Below, in pieces: positions 36,080 to 47,575 of a stretch of DNA of 64,000 nucleotides. The first letter of the stretch is position 1; every line of letters begins with the position of its first letter. The notes under the pieces are model-generated. The model did no database searches and was not told where the DNA came from. It saw nothing but the letters and a program-made list of their open reading frames with translations. The position numbers and the translations under genes were made by a program. The DNA is from Symsagittifera roscoffensis. Taxonomy: Eukaryota; Xenacoelomorpha; Acoela; Convolutidae. The stretch covers positions 55,828,397-55,892,396 of the forward strand of contig NC_087065.1 in NCBI RefSeq assembly GCF_963678635.1, read 5' to 3'.

Positions 36080-36984
36080 TGTGACATTCGACCAGAATGG
36101 ACGAAAGTGCAGATTTGGCAGTTTCGAATTATTAGCCGCTAACCTTCCGAATTAGCAGTTTTGAAGGATTAACAGTGTTATTGAAATGATTAGTCAAACT
36201 GTGAAGGCTAGGATATTCTGGTATTTCAAATTTTTAAAATTTCGAAGGATGACGTCATATTTCTGAGAAACGTCAAAAACGGCCATTTTGATAGAAATCC
36301 AGAATTAAGACACAACAACAATAGTTGCAACGGTGACAACAACGATAATTGAGAAAAAAACAAAGATACGACAGAGTGTTAGCAGAGACCGCTCCGAGTT
36401 GCAACGATTGTGCCGCTACAATCGTTGCAAGGCCATTCACATCAACAGTGAAGGGTAGAAACCAGCCTTCCGGAGAGGAGATAAGGGTGTTATTTCCCTC
36501 CCCGGATTCAGGAATCCGGAGGGGTCTCGGGACTTGAACTGAAATCATTTTATAAAAACTTTTAGCTTCCCGATTATGTCCTGAAATGAATTGATTTATT
36601 CATTTTCCGACGGTGAGAAGCTAAGAGTTAGGGGAAAGGGTTGATCCATTTTTGATGGAGATGATGATTTTTATCTACTGAACAAAAACAATAGTAATAT
36701 AATGAATAGTAGTAGCCCTGTTTTTAGGAGTGACCTCGTGGTCTGGGGATACTGAGACCCAGCCATGAGCTCACTAATTTTGCATGTAATTAAGTTAATT
36801 TGAGTGTTTTGACCGCAGCCGAAAGCAGTAACGTTTTTGTCGACCCGATGCTAGAAAGACCACTAAAAGAAATGGCTTTGGTAGAGACGGTGAAAAGCAT
36901 GTAGAGCTTAGTTTAGACGCTGGCCAGTCGTTTTATAGCTTGGCTTTATTTTCCGTCGATATGTACTTCCGGGCGAATGTTACA
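36080..36984 (+). repeat. Gypsy-2 3' LTR
   Basis: 905 bp, TGTGACATTCG...CGAATGTTACA, hairpin at 36399-36430, followed by the GAC duplication at 36985-36987. Confidence 0.92.
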
Positions 36985-37158
36985 GACATGAAAGGGTTGG
37001 GTAATCTCTTGAAGAGGGAGATTGTTTCATTGTTCTTTCTAACCTTTTAATATTCAGGACCAAAAACAACTAAAATTTCCGAAGGGAAGAAGCTTAGTAG
37101 GATAATTTTAGCTTGTTGGAGATTCAATGGGGACATTGACCGGGCTGTCCGGGGAGTA

Positions 37159-38061
37159 TGTGACATTCGACCAGAATGGACGAAAATGCAATTTCGGATT
37201 ATTAGCAGCTAACCTTCCGAATTAGCAGTTTTGGAGGGTTAACGGTGTTATTCGGACTATTGAACGAATCGTGAAGGCTAAAATATTCTGGTATTTTAAA
37301 TTTTTAAAATTTCAAACGATGACGTTATATTTCTGAGAAACGTCAAAATCGGCCATTGTGGAAGACATCCAAAATAAAACAGAACAACAATAGTTGCGAC
37401 GGCGACAACAAAGATAATCGCGACAAAAAACAACAACGAGAATTGAACGAACAGCAGAATTAGCAGAGACCGCTCCGAGTTGCAAGGATTGTGTCGCTAT
37501 AATCGTTGCAACGCCATTCACAACAAGGGTGGAGGGTGGAAACAAGCCTTCCGGAGAGTAGATAAGGGTATTATTTCCCCGGATTCAAGAATCCGGAGGG
37601 GTCTCGGGACTTGAACTGAAATCATTTTATATAAACTTTTAGCTTCCCGATTATGTCCTGAAATGAATTGATTTATTCATTTTCCGACGATGAGAAGCTA
37701 AGAGTTAGGGGAAAGGGTTGATCCATTTTTGATGGAGATGATGATTTTTATCTACTGAACAAAAACAATAGTAATATAATGAATAGTAGTAGCCCTGTTT
37801 TTAGGAGTGACCTCGTGGTCTGGGGATACTGAGACCCAGCCATGAGCTCACTAATTTTGCATGTAATTAAGTTAATTTGAGTGTTTTGACCGCAGCCGAA
37901 AGCAGTAACGTTTTTGTCGACCCGATGTTAGAAAGACCACTAAAAGAAATGGCTTTGGTAGAGACGGTGAAAAGCATGTAGAGCTTAGTTTAGACGCTGG
38001 CCAGTCGTTTTATAGCTTGGCTTTATTTTCCGTCGATATGTACTTCCGGGCGAATGTTACA
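37159..38061 (+). repeat. LTR unit 1 of the array
   Basis: 903 bp, complete termini. The hairpin at 37480-37511 has one mismatch (AAGGATTGT). Confidence 0.9.
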
Positions 38062-38235
38062 GACATGAAAGGGTTGGGTAATCTCTTGAAGAGGGAGATT
38101 GTTTCATTGTTCTTTCTAACCTTTTAATATTCAGGACCAAAAACAACTAAAATTTCCGAAGGGAAGAAGCTTAGTAGGATAATTTTAGCTTGTTGGAGAT
38201 TCAATGGGGACATTGACCGGGCTGTCCGGGGAGTA

Positions 38236-39133
38236 TGTGACATTCGACCAGAATGGACGAAAATGCAATTTCGGATTATTAGCAGCTAACCTTCCGAATT
38301 AGCAGTTTTGGAGGGTTAACGGTGTTATTCGGACTATTGAACGAATCGTGAAGGCTAAAATAATCTGGTATTTTAAATTTTTAAAATTTCAAACGATGAC
38401 GTTATATTTCTGAGAAACGTCAAAATCGGCCATTGTGGAAGACATCCAAAATAAAACAGAACAACAATAGTTGCGACGGCGACAACAAAGATAATCGCGA
38501 CAAAAAACAACAACGAGAATTGAACGAACAGCAGAATTAGCAGAGACCGCTCCGAGTTGCAACGATTGTGTCGCTATAATCGTTGCAACGCCATTCACAA
38601 CAAGGGTGGAGGGTGGAAACAAGCCTTCCGGAGAGGAGATAAGGGTATTATTTCCCCGGATTCAAGAATCCGGAGGGGTCTCGGGACTGGAACTTATATC
38701 ATTTTATACAAACTTTTAGCTTCCCGATTATGTCTTGAAATGAATTGATTTAACATCTGAATTCATTTTCCGGCGATGAGAAGCTAGGAGTTAGGGGAAA
38801 GGGTTGGAGATGACGATTTTTATCTACTGAACAAAAACAATAGTAGTATAATAAATAGTAGTAGCCCTGTTTTTAGGAGTGACCTTGTGGTCTAAGGATA
38901 CTGAGACCCAGCCATGAGCTCACTATTTTGCATATAATTAAGTCAATTAGAGCGTTCTGATCGAAGCCTGAATCAGTAACGTTTTTTGTCGACCCGATGT
39001 TAGAAAGACCACCAAAAGAACTGGCTTTGGTAGAGACGGTGAAAAGCATGTAGAGCTTAGTTTGGACGCTGGCCAGTCGTTTTATAGCTTGGTTTTATTT
39101 TCCGTCGATATGTACTTCCGGGCGAATGTTACA
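38236..39133 (+). repeat. LTR unit 2 of the array
   Basis: 898 bp. Its left half is nearly identical to unit 1 and its right half (after GGGACTGGAAC) is closer to unit 3, so it is a recombinant. Hairpin at 38557-38588, with one G-U pair in RNA. Confidence 0.9.
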
Positions 39134-39583
39134 GACATGAAAGGCTTGGGTAATCTCTTGAAGAGGGAGATTGTTTCATTGTTCTTTCTAACCTTTTAAT
39201 ATTCAGGACCAAAAACAACTCAAATTTCCGAAGGAAAGAAGCTTAGTAGGATAATTTTAGCTTGTTGGTTGGCAGGACTGTCCTGCAAACTAACACCTTT
39301 TAAAACCTAGGAGAAAAAGTTTTAAATCAGGGCATTGACGTTGGAAGTCAGAAAAGTCGGAAAAAATGGTTTATCTTGGGTCATATCCTCAAAGTGCAGA
39401 TTAGTGAAAGACTTTGAAAGGCTATAGTATGTAGTATGATGCCATTTATATTCTGCAGTGAGTCGATATGACGTGAATAAAAGTGATTTATTGCATTTTG
39501 TAAATTCTGCTCAATGGCACTGTACCGTTTTTACGAACATTACGAGATTCAATGGGGACATTGACCGGGCTGTCCGGGGAGTA

Positions 39584-40492
39584 TGTGACATTCGACCAGA
39601 ATGGACGAAAATGTAATTTCGGATTATTAGCAGCTAACCTTCCGAATTAGCAGTTTTGGAGGGTTAACGGTGTTATTCGGACTATTGAACGAATCGTGAA
39701 GGCTAAAATATTCTGGTATTTTAAATTTTTAAAATTTCAAACGATGACGTTATATTTCTGAGAAACGTCAAAATCGGCCATTGTGGAAGACATCCAAAAT
39801 AAAACAGAACAACAATAGTTGCGACGGCGACAACAAAGATAATCGCGACAAAAAACAACAACGAGAATTGAACGAACAGCAGAATTAGCAGAGACCGCTC
39901 CGAGTTGCAACGATTGTGTCGCTATAATCGTTGCAAGGCCATTCACAACAAGGGTGGAGGGTGGAAACAAGCCTTCCGGAGAGGAGATAAGGGTATTCTT
40001 TCCCCGGATTCAAGAATCCGGAGGGGTCTCGGGACTGGAACTTATATCATTTTATACAAACTTTTAGCTTCCCTATTATGTCCTGAATTGAATTTATTTA
40101 ACATCTGAATTCATTTTTTGACAATGAGAAGCTAGGAGTTAAGGGAAAGGGTTGATCCATCTTCGATGGAGATGATGAATTTTATCTACTGAACAAAAAC
40201 AATAGTAATATAAGTAGTAGAAGCCCTGTTTTTAGGAGTGACCTCGTGGTCTGGGGATATTGAGACCCAGCCATGAGCTCACTAATTTTGCATGTAATTA
40301 AGTTAATTTGAGTGATTTGACCGAAGCCGAAAGCAGTAACGTTTTTGTCGACCCGATGTTAGAAAGACCGCCAAAAGAACTGGTTTTCGTAGAGACGGTG
40401 AAAAGTATGTAGAGCTTAGTTTAGACGCTGGCCAGTCGTTTTATAGCTTGGCTTTATTTTCCGTCGATATGTACTTCCGGGCGAATGTTACA
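39584..40492 (+). repeat. LTR unit 3: outer 3' LTR of Gypsy-1
   Basis: 909 bp, hairpin at 39905-39936, followed by TAG (40493-40495), the partner of 5867-5869. Confidence 0.9.
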
Positions 40493-40744
40493 TAGATGAA
40501 CGAGGTAAGGAGGAGTCGAGAAACTTACGCGAGGTTGAGAAATTTCAGAATGGACTTGAAGTTAGGTTCAAAGCTAAGGGAGCGTAAGAAGTTTGAAAGC
40601 AGAGCAGGCAAATTGATACGGATATCTGACTTAGGACAGAAAAAAAAGTGATATTGCTCGTAACAAACATCGTATGGGACATTGTAAAACTGAACCTCCA
40701 GACTAGTGTAGGCTATGATTTAGTACTTATTTTGAAAGGAGGAG
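40493..40744 (+). pseudogene. 3' end of the copia-like element with polypurine tract
   Basis: A Lys/Glu-rich frame continues from 5869 to a TAA near 40588 (REVEKFQNGLEVRFKAKGA). Further on another frame reads VGYDLVLILKGGVLSFGE, running into the LTR as in copia 3' ends. AAAGGAGGAG at 40735-40744 is a clear polypurine tract. No RT or RNase H motif is present. Confidence 0.65.
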
Positions 40745-40985
40745 TGTTAAGTTTCGGAGAAACGCCTTCTCACTTCAAAGAGAAGTCATTTCCCACTTTT
40801 TGGTTCAAAATAAGAACATGATTGGATATCGCACAATGTCACGCGATATTGCGCGATGTCATATCACGAGATCAGATCTCAATAGGCAGTTAACTTTCCA
40901 TATATATAGAAACTGGTGTACTACACTTTTATCGATCTCTAATTAAACAGTTGATTATACCTAGTTTTGCTGCCAGCCTGTAAAA
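40745..40985 (+). repeat. 3' LTR of the copia-like element
   Basis: TGTTAAGTTTCGG start, colinear with 3440-3682. It ends in an A/T-rich stretch where LINE-B sequence resumes; the exact edge and target duplication (perhaps AAAATT) are not certain. Confidence 0.75.
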
Positions 40986-41071
40986 AATTAAACTTGTCTC
41001 AGAGTTCTAAAAACCTCATTTCATAGTCGTCTTCTGAGAAGCATGCTTGTCAGTTGACAAATTCTAAGTTG
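40986..41071 (-). pseudogene. LINE-B, middle piece of the endonuclease domain
   Basis: On the - strand from 41071 this reads LEFVN, a stop, QACFSEDDYEMRFLEL, a stop, DKFNF. It joins AGDFN coded just right of Gypsy-3 to CQLVTFQTTSANLLDLVLVN coded at 3430. Without the two insertions these make one colinear AP-endonuclease segment. Confidence 0.8.
41069..41071. repeat. Target-site duplication TTG, left copy (partner 58616-58618)
   Basis: TTG precedes the Gypsy-3 5' LTR and follows its 3' LTR. With one copy removed the LINE-B endonuclease frame reads through (AGDFN then LEFVN), which supports the duplication independently. Confidence 0.82.
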
Positions 41072-41983
41072 TGTGACAATCGACCAGAATGAACGAAAAT
41101 GCAGATTCGGCGATTTCGAATAGTTAGCAGCTAACCTTCCGAATTGACAGTTTTGAGAGATTAGTGACGTTATTGGGACGATTAGTCAAACGGTGAAGGT
41201 CAAGATATTCTGCCATTTTGAAATTTTAAAAATTCGAACTGAGAAGTCGCACTTCTGAGAAACGGCAAAAACCGCCATTTTGGAAGAAAACCAGAAGAAA
41301 ATCAGAATAACAATAGTTGCGACGAAGATAACTACGAGAAAATAGAATGCCGAAATCGAAGAAAACAGCAGAGTTAGCAGAGACCGTTTCGAGTTGCAAC
41401 GATTGTGTCGCTACAATCGTTGCAAGGCCATTCACAACAACGGTGAAGGGTAGAAACCAGCCTTCCGGAGAGGAGATAAGGGTGTTATTTCCCCGGATTC
41501 TGGAATCCGGAGGGGTCTCGGGACTTGAACTGAAATCATTTTATATAAACTTTTAGCTTCCCGATTATGTCCTGAAATGAATTTATTTAACATCTGAATT
41601 CATTTTACCACGATGAGAAGCTAGGAGTTGGGGGAAAAGGTTGATCCATCTTCAATGAAGATGATGATTTTTATCTACTGAACAAAAACAATAGTAAGAT
41701 AATAAGTATTATAGCCCTGTTTTTAGGAGTGACCTCGTGGTCTGGGGATACTGAGACCCAGCCATGAGCTCACTAATTTTGCATGTAAACAAGTTAATTT
41801 GAGCGTTCTGGTCGAAGCCGGAGATCAGTAACGTTTTTGTCGACCCGATGTTAGAAAGACCATCAAAAGAACTGCCTTTGGTAGAGACGGTGAAAACATG
41901 TAGAGCTCTGTTTAGACCTTGGCCAGTTGTCTTAGAACCTAGTTTTATTTTCCGTCGATATGTACTTCCGGGCGAAGGTTACA
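41072..41983 (+). repeat. Gypsy-3 5' LTR
   Basis: 912 bp, TGTGACAATCG start and AAGGTTACA end. Hairpin at 41394-41425 is perfect. TGGATATTTTTATAGCGC follows directly; a TGG at this place is the usual primer-site start, but I cannot match it to a tRNA. Confidence 0.9.
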
Positions 41984-44848
41984 TGGATATTTTTATAGCG
42001 CTCCTGGATGTTATTCTTTTGTAACATCATGACCGGCAGAACCGTTAACGAGCACTCCGCGCCGAGCGGATGCTCATAATAACGCCCTTAATAGGCCCTA
42101 ACCGCCGGAGCGGAAGGGTAGTTTGGAACCCGAAAGCCTTCCGGATTACTGTGAATAGTTTTTTAACCTAGTTAAGACCGAAAATTTACGTTCCAGGAAG
42201 GGTGATGGGATTGGCCGTCCCCTCGTTCCCTGAGAGGTTTGTGACCAAAAACACTTAAAGATATATATAAAACCAAACAAAAAGTAGTATAGTACCAAAA
42301 AAAACAAAAAAACATAAAAAATAACCGAAAAAACCAAAAACAGTAAAAAAGTTTAAAAAAATCAGTAGAAATCATCCCCCCAGACAAGATGTGATCCGAC
42401 CCTCCCGTTTGTTGTTGATAAATATATTGTTGTTACAGGCATTTAAATTAATCAGGATCGTTACGATCAATTTTGTAGCCCGTTTGTGAGGCTTGTACTG
42501 TACGGTTGTTTGAGTATTTAAGCACGTTAATGCTAATTTGTGCTCAATCCGGAAGGGTCTGCTGATTTGCGCTCAATCCGGAGGGGTATTGGGAGAAGAC
42601 TGATCCGGCAAGCAGTACAAGGAGCAACAAGAAGGGGCTCAACGACAACAATAGTCGACTGTTGGGTATCGTTAACAAGTTTTGTATCCCTTTTGGTACA
42701 AAAAATAAGATAATAATCTGTGGGGGGCTCGACAGTTTCGCACTGTAGTGACCCTTCACCGAACTGCGAAAATCCGAGTTAAGCACCTCAATTCGGATAT
42801 TGAGCAAACCCGGAGGGGTATATTATTACTAATATTATTACTTATATAGCCTATATTAATACTCCTATATCGTTTTTCAGTGAAAAACACAGTAAGCGGA
42901 CCGGTTTTTTGGGTCAAAATAGCGATATTTTGATCCACTCACAAATCGCGATTTTTGAATTATCGATATTTTTTGAAACGGAAAAAGCGCTAAATTAGTG
43001 ATTTACATTATAACTGTGCTAGTATAATAGATAGAACTGGTTGAGTTTAGTTCAGAAGTGGTTGGAACTATTTTGGTACCAAAAACCGAATTTTCGCGAT
43101 TTTTGAGAAAACGGAACACTATAAAATCAGAAATTTTTTTGAAATTTTAGCGTTAGGACAGTAAAAATAGTTATTCGGACAACCTCCACTAGTGAATATA
43201 CAGGTTTTAAGACCCGTTTCCCGAAAGCCTTCCGGATTACAGAGAAATCGAACTTAACGTGTTTGATTCAGTGGATTCATCAACCCGGAGGCGTCCAAAT
43301 AGCATAGTTTTTCGCAAATTTTTTCAACTAAAGCGTTTCAGATCGGGTTTTTTGCATTGAACTAGAAGAGTATAGGCCTTCTGAGCTCGGATCAATAATT
43401 TTTAGGTCGAAAAGAACAGAAAGACGTTTTGGTTAATAACTTTGGAACGACTGGACAGATCTAGTTGATCTTAGTACCATTAGATCAGAAATTAGCTGAG
43501 CTTACTAATAGGAACAAAAATTATTCGAAAAAGTAGACTCCCTCACGTTTTATTAAAAAAAATTGGAAAGCCCTTACACCCCTACCAAAGGGTAGAAACG
43601 GTTGAATAAGGCAATTTTACGCTGTTCTAGAAGAATAGGGAAGGCTAAAGGCACCAGAAACCCTTGATAGAGCCGAAATTAGGCTAGCGATAAGACCCTT
43701 CACCGTTAGCGTGAATTGTCAAATAAGAGGCTTAACAATCCGGAAGGGTCAAGGAAAGGACCACATACCCTTCCTAGTTGATACAAACAGCGTAATAGCA
43801 TCGGAGAACGTATCCGAAGGGGTACAGGTTGAAAATCAAGGAAGTCTCCGAAAAGCTATTTTTACAAAACCGGAGGGGTCCCAATCAGGAGGGGTCCAAG
43901 TTTTTCCTGATTCGGAGGGGTCCAAGTTTTTCCTAATTCGGAGGGGTCCCAATCCGGAGGGGTTTTACTTTTGCTAACCCGGAGGGGTCCCAATCCGAAA
44001 GGGTCTCAATTTTGCCAATCCGGAGGGGTCCTATTTTTGCCAATCCAGAGGGGTACTGTTTTTTGTCAATACGGAGGGGTATTATTTTTGTTTAAGGACT
44101 TAGGTAAACAGAAGAAAAAATAATAGTGAGAGGTATTAGGTTATTAAGAGACAGGCTAGGAATCAGTGACTGCACTGGCAACTTGCCTTTCAAAAAAGAC
44201 CAGACCAAAAAAAAACAGGTCCAAACTCGGATTTTCGCGACACTAAGTCTAAATTGAAAAAGAGTGTGTAACTCATTGGTGTGAATTGAAATCCAAAACG
44301 TTTTTGAGAAAAGTGACTGCCCTGAGGATTTTAGTAGGTCTAGCTCGGGCAGTCCGAAGGCAGATAGGTAAAAGGAGACTCGGTGGGTGCAATAGACGCC
44401 CACTTGAGAAAATTACTGCCTTCAAGCTTTGTCTGTTTGGTGCAGCACCAAGCAGGGAAAGCTCTTTCTTTAAAAATACAAGTTCGACTATTGTACTGCG
44501 ACTGACTAAAAGTGCAAAACACATACGTTTTTCATAAAAATATTCTTATTTTGTTATTTGTGGTTTTAAATCAATGATATTTGTGCTTGATTGGGTAGTG
44601 AATACACTATCTTTTAAATTGACTGATATCATCAGACTGTGCTAGTTCTCAAATCTTACGACTCATAATCGATTATTGTGAAGAAGTTGTATACACGCTG
44701 TACACTGATAACATAAAAGGATTCATGGTCACTATTTAAAAGAAATTTTTGGAATTTATTGTGTTGTGTTATTATTATCAGTAGTCAGATCAAAAGGACA
44801 CTAGCAATCGCATTGAGTGTATAGGTATTAAGAAGTGGTAAATTGAAT
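41984..44848 (+). other. Gypsy-3 untranslated leader
   Basis: 2865 bases, colinear with the other leaders, with the GC-rich block near 42040-42220, scattered AATCCGGAGGGGTC motifs and the array at 43866-44095. No conserved ORF. Confidence 0.7.
43866..44095 (+). repeat. AATCCGGAGGGGTC array of the Gypsy-3 leader
   Basis: About ten motif copies; the spacers here include CAAGTTTTTCCT, not found in the other arrays, so the arrays have evolved separately. Confidence 0.88.
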
Positions 44849-47575
44849 ATGAGTCTAGACAAGTCAATGATACCTAAACTAGGTGATAGCTCCAGGAAAT
44901 TCATACCTGAGAAACAGAGAAGAGCAATACCGACCCTTTTGTGGAAAGGATCACACGAACCCGGACCGACAAAAAGGAGACGGTTTCAGGCAGAATGGGT
45001 GAAACCAGAAGTCAAAAGTCCTCAGAAGAGCAGAAAGCGATGCTAGAAGTGGAGGTCCATCCGGACCAGGCCATGAATGATAACCAGTAAATACATGGAA
45101 CGGAGGGGAGAGACAGAAGGCTGGCGAGTGAATCTACTCCGGTAGAACAAGGCCAAGGTTTTGCCACTTCCACCGGGACACTGGACCGAGAGGAGATGTC
45201 GGAACTGTCCGATATCTCTACTGAAATTGTGGCAACTAGAAGATCTCCCACAGACAACACCATGATGGCAGGCGTGACGGAGAAACAGGCAACGTCCTCA
45301 TCGTTTTCAGAAAGAGTGAAGAACACTTTCGGAAACTTCTTTCCATTCACCATGGGAGTGGGTACAGGAAATGAAAGTGAATCCCAGGAGGAAGGAGAGG
45401 ACGATGATGAGCAAGTTGACTTTGGATCTCGAGTCAGCCTCAATAGTTCGACCCAGGAGAATGAGGCAAAAACCGACAGAGAGACTGGAACTATGGACAA
45501 AATTGGTGTGGTAAGAACGATAAGCAAAGACACAAACACATCAGGCCAGTCAAGTGACTTTGTGAGTATGACAAATTCGGAGACGCCAACTTGGGAGAAT
45601 AGAAACATAGGGCTAGGCAACGCATTGGTGGATCCAGAGGTGGATAATGAAAAGAAGTCGAGGCAGAGAATCAAAGCCCGAATCTCGACCAGCACAAAGC
45701 TACCTGGGATTGACAGGGTGACACCGCCACTAGTGACGCCACTAGTAGAAAACGGAGCATCATTAGAAGAAGCCTTGAACAACATAGTGGGCAGTATAGG
45801 AAAACAAAATGAACAGATGTCCATAAGAATGAGTGAACTAGATAGAGCAGTCCACGTTGAAAGAGAAAGTCTGCGGGAAGAAATAAACCGCCATAGACAA
45901 GAAGTTGGTAGAAGCGAAAAACGCTTGAAGGAAAGAACGGACGAGCACATAGCGAAGAACTTGTCGCGAATGACAAGAGAAGCGGAACAGAGAGAGTTAC
46001 GCTTAAGAGACGACATGGAGAAGTTGAGAACTCATCAAGAGCAGACTCTTGGGACTCTTGACACAAAGATAGATGCGATGATGGAGAGGCGAACCCAGGC
46101 TATCATGGATAGGTTGGACGGGCTACTAGGCAGCAAGATTGGACCAAGAGAAGGGGAACCGAACTCGGGAGGTCCCAGCAGGGAGCCGAGGGTGAACTTC
46201 AATGACCAACAGAATAGGAGAAGGACATATGGATCCACTAGAGGTAGGGGCAGTTCAGCAGTATATGCCACAAGGGATAATAGAACATGGGGCCCAAACA
46301 GTAGAGCAAGTTCAACAGGGAACAGACAGACCTCAAACGAACGACCGACTCAAAGCACACGTGCGACTGGGAGAGGTGATTCCGGTAAAAGGAGACATAG
46401 GAGCCCAGGGAGGAGTCATGTCGGCCAAGGGGGAAACAGTCACGGCGATTCGGATTGTAGGGATGCACCGAAGACAGAGCCCTTAACAGGGGGCGATGAT
46501 AATCAGGCGGGGCACTCAAGGGATGCCGTGGCAATGGCCACAGCCTTTGAACCCCTAAACAGACCTTTGGAGACATTCCTGACGAGTTTATCTAGAACCA
46601 ATGAACGCAGTGAAAAGTCCAGAAGAGTCTTTAAGAAACCAAGATGCTATAAAGACGAATCTGACGGCTGCATTGACACCTGGATAGAGGTGATGAAACT
46701 GCATTTTTAGGAAGAAGACCTGTCAGAAAGGCAAGAGTGCAGTGCGCTCACCAGTAACTTGGAAGGGACAGCCTTAAACTGTGTGATGGCCAAAAAGCAA
46801 TATCAGCGGGATACTGCTGAGAAAATCTTTGAAATCTTGTTGAATCGTTTTGGCTCAGGGGTGCAGGGACACCAAGCAATGATGCGCTTCGAGAAAAGGA
46901 GGCAACGAGAAGATGAGACGATAGACAAGTTTCTAGACGATTTCGAGATGTTTAGAAGGCGTAGCCAACCGGACGAGTCGAACAGGAAGATGGACCTGGC
47001 GGTAGCCTCAAAATTTATCGATGGTGTGAAGAATGATGAACTTCGAACAATGTTAGCAATGCATTACACACCACTATCAACCAATGCGCCAACACCAGAG
47101 GAAGTGAGGCTCAAGTAAAAAGAATATCTCTTGCTGAAACATCCATCGAGATCTGAATATTACAAGAACAATTATGGCAATTTTAACAACGGACCAGCAA
47201 ACCAGGGGAACAACTGGTGCAAACGAGGGACGATATGGACAAGAGGCGCTCTTGTGCAAACTGCAGTTCGACGGACCATCGTGTGTCAGCATGCCCAACT
47301 TACAAACAGGGCATAAAAACGATAGGCTTCAGCCTCGAGGACGAAGATGCGTCAGAAGTCGATCATGAAGATTTCATGAGAGGAGTAATTGCAAAATTCG
47401 GCCCGAGGTCTTTCTTTTGCAACCTGAAAGGTCATTTTAAATCGGATTGTCCGCAATTCTGGGATGCTGTAGCAGACATCAAGCATCCAAGGCACGAGGA
47501 AGTTTTATCGGGTATGAAAGCCAGCAAGGCTCGCCTATTGAGTGAAGCGGAGGCGCGCAGAAAATAAATACCTTC
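44849..47575 (+). pseudogene. gag: Gypsy-3 gag
   Basis: The ATG at 44849 (MSLDKSMIPKLGD) is conserved; a lost base near 44929 shifts the frame. The frame 45196-46710 is open for 504 residues. Residues about 193-312 are a long coiled coil (EQMSIRMSELDRAVHVERES and on), followed by an Arg/Gly-rich region with GSTRGRGSSA. A TAG at 46708 replaces a Glu codon; the capsid-like part continues in the same frame to 47118. After a shift near 47215 come knuckle CANCSSTDHRVSAC and a second knuckle whose first Cys is Ser (SFFCNLKGHFKSDC). A deletion at about 47565 removes the Lys/Glu-rich helix before the protease. Confidence 0.9.

Larger units (their letters stand above)
20064..36984 (+). mobile_element. 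Gypsy-2: full-span Gypsy-M element inserted in the Gypsy-1 3' UTR
   Basis: LTRs at 20064-21018 and 36080-36984 bound the copy, flanked by GAC. It keeps the best Pol tail with the macrodomain-like module but has lost the RT core (about 570 bp), most of ORF3 including the SGNH domain, and parts of the protease and integrase end. Its 3' terminal region is duplicated. Confidence 0.88.
5870..40492 (+). mobile_element. Gypsy-1: Ty3/gypsy-like element of the Gypsy-M family, interrupted by Gypsy-2
   Basis: Its own parts are 5870-20063 (5' LTR, leader, gag, pol, ORF3, start of 3' UTR) and, after the Gypsy-2 insertion, 36985-40492 (rest of 3' UTR and 3' LTR, multiplied in tandem). Both outer ends are flanked by TAG and lie in the copia-like element. 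Losses include the LTR hairpin region, about 1.1 kb from protease to RT, and the acidic linker before the integrase. The C-terminal part of ORF3 is replaced by unrelated sequence. Confidence 0.8.
36985..40492 (+). repeat. Tandem LTR / 3' UTR array forming the right end of Gypsy-1
   Basis: Order: UTR piece 36985-37158, LTR 37159-38061, UTR piece 38062-38235, LTR 38236-39133, longer UTR 39134-39583, LTR 39584-40492. Each UTR piece begins GACATGAAAGG directly after an LTR end. The two short pieces share one internal deletion. About 1077 bp from roughly 36600 to 37676 is repeated almost base for base at roughly 37677-38753. Unequal crossing-over between neighbouring LTRs explains this best. Confidence 0.85.

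Noticed and set aside
37312-37545. Antisense ORF inside the LTRs, identical at 38389-38622 and nearly so at 39737-39970
   Set aside because: Identity is explained by the repeated LTR DNA. The frame is broken or different in other LTRs, and the composition (Cys/Arg/Ser-rich) follows the ACAACA-rich strand.
36985-40492. Array of short non-autonomous (TRIM-like) elements
   Set aside because: The internal pieces begin at the GAC target-duplication junction and lack the leader start that follows a true 5' LTR; unequal recombination fits better.
45012-46016. Long antisense ORF of 334 residues opposite gag
   Set aside because: It is a Ser/Leu-rich shadow of the gag frame, and its counterparts in the other copies are broken.
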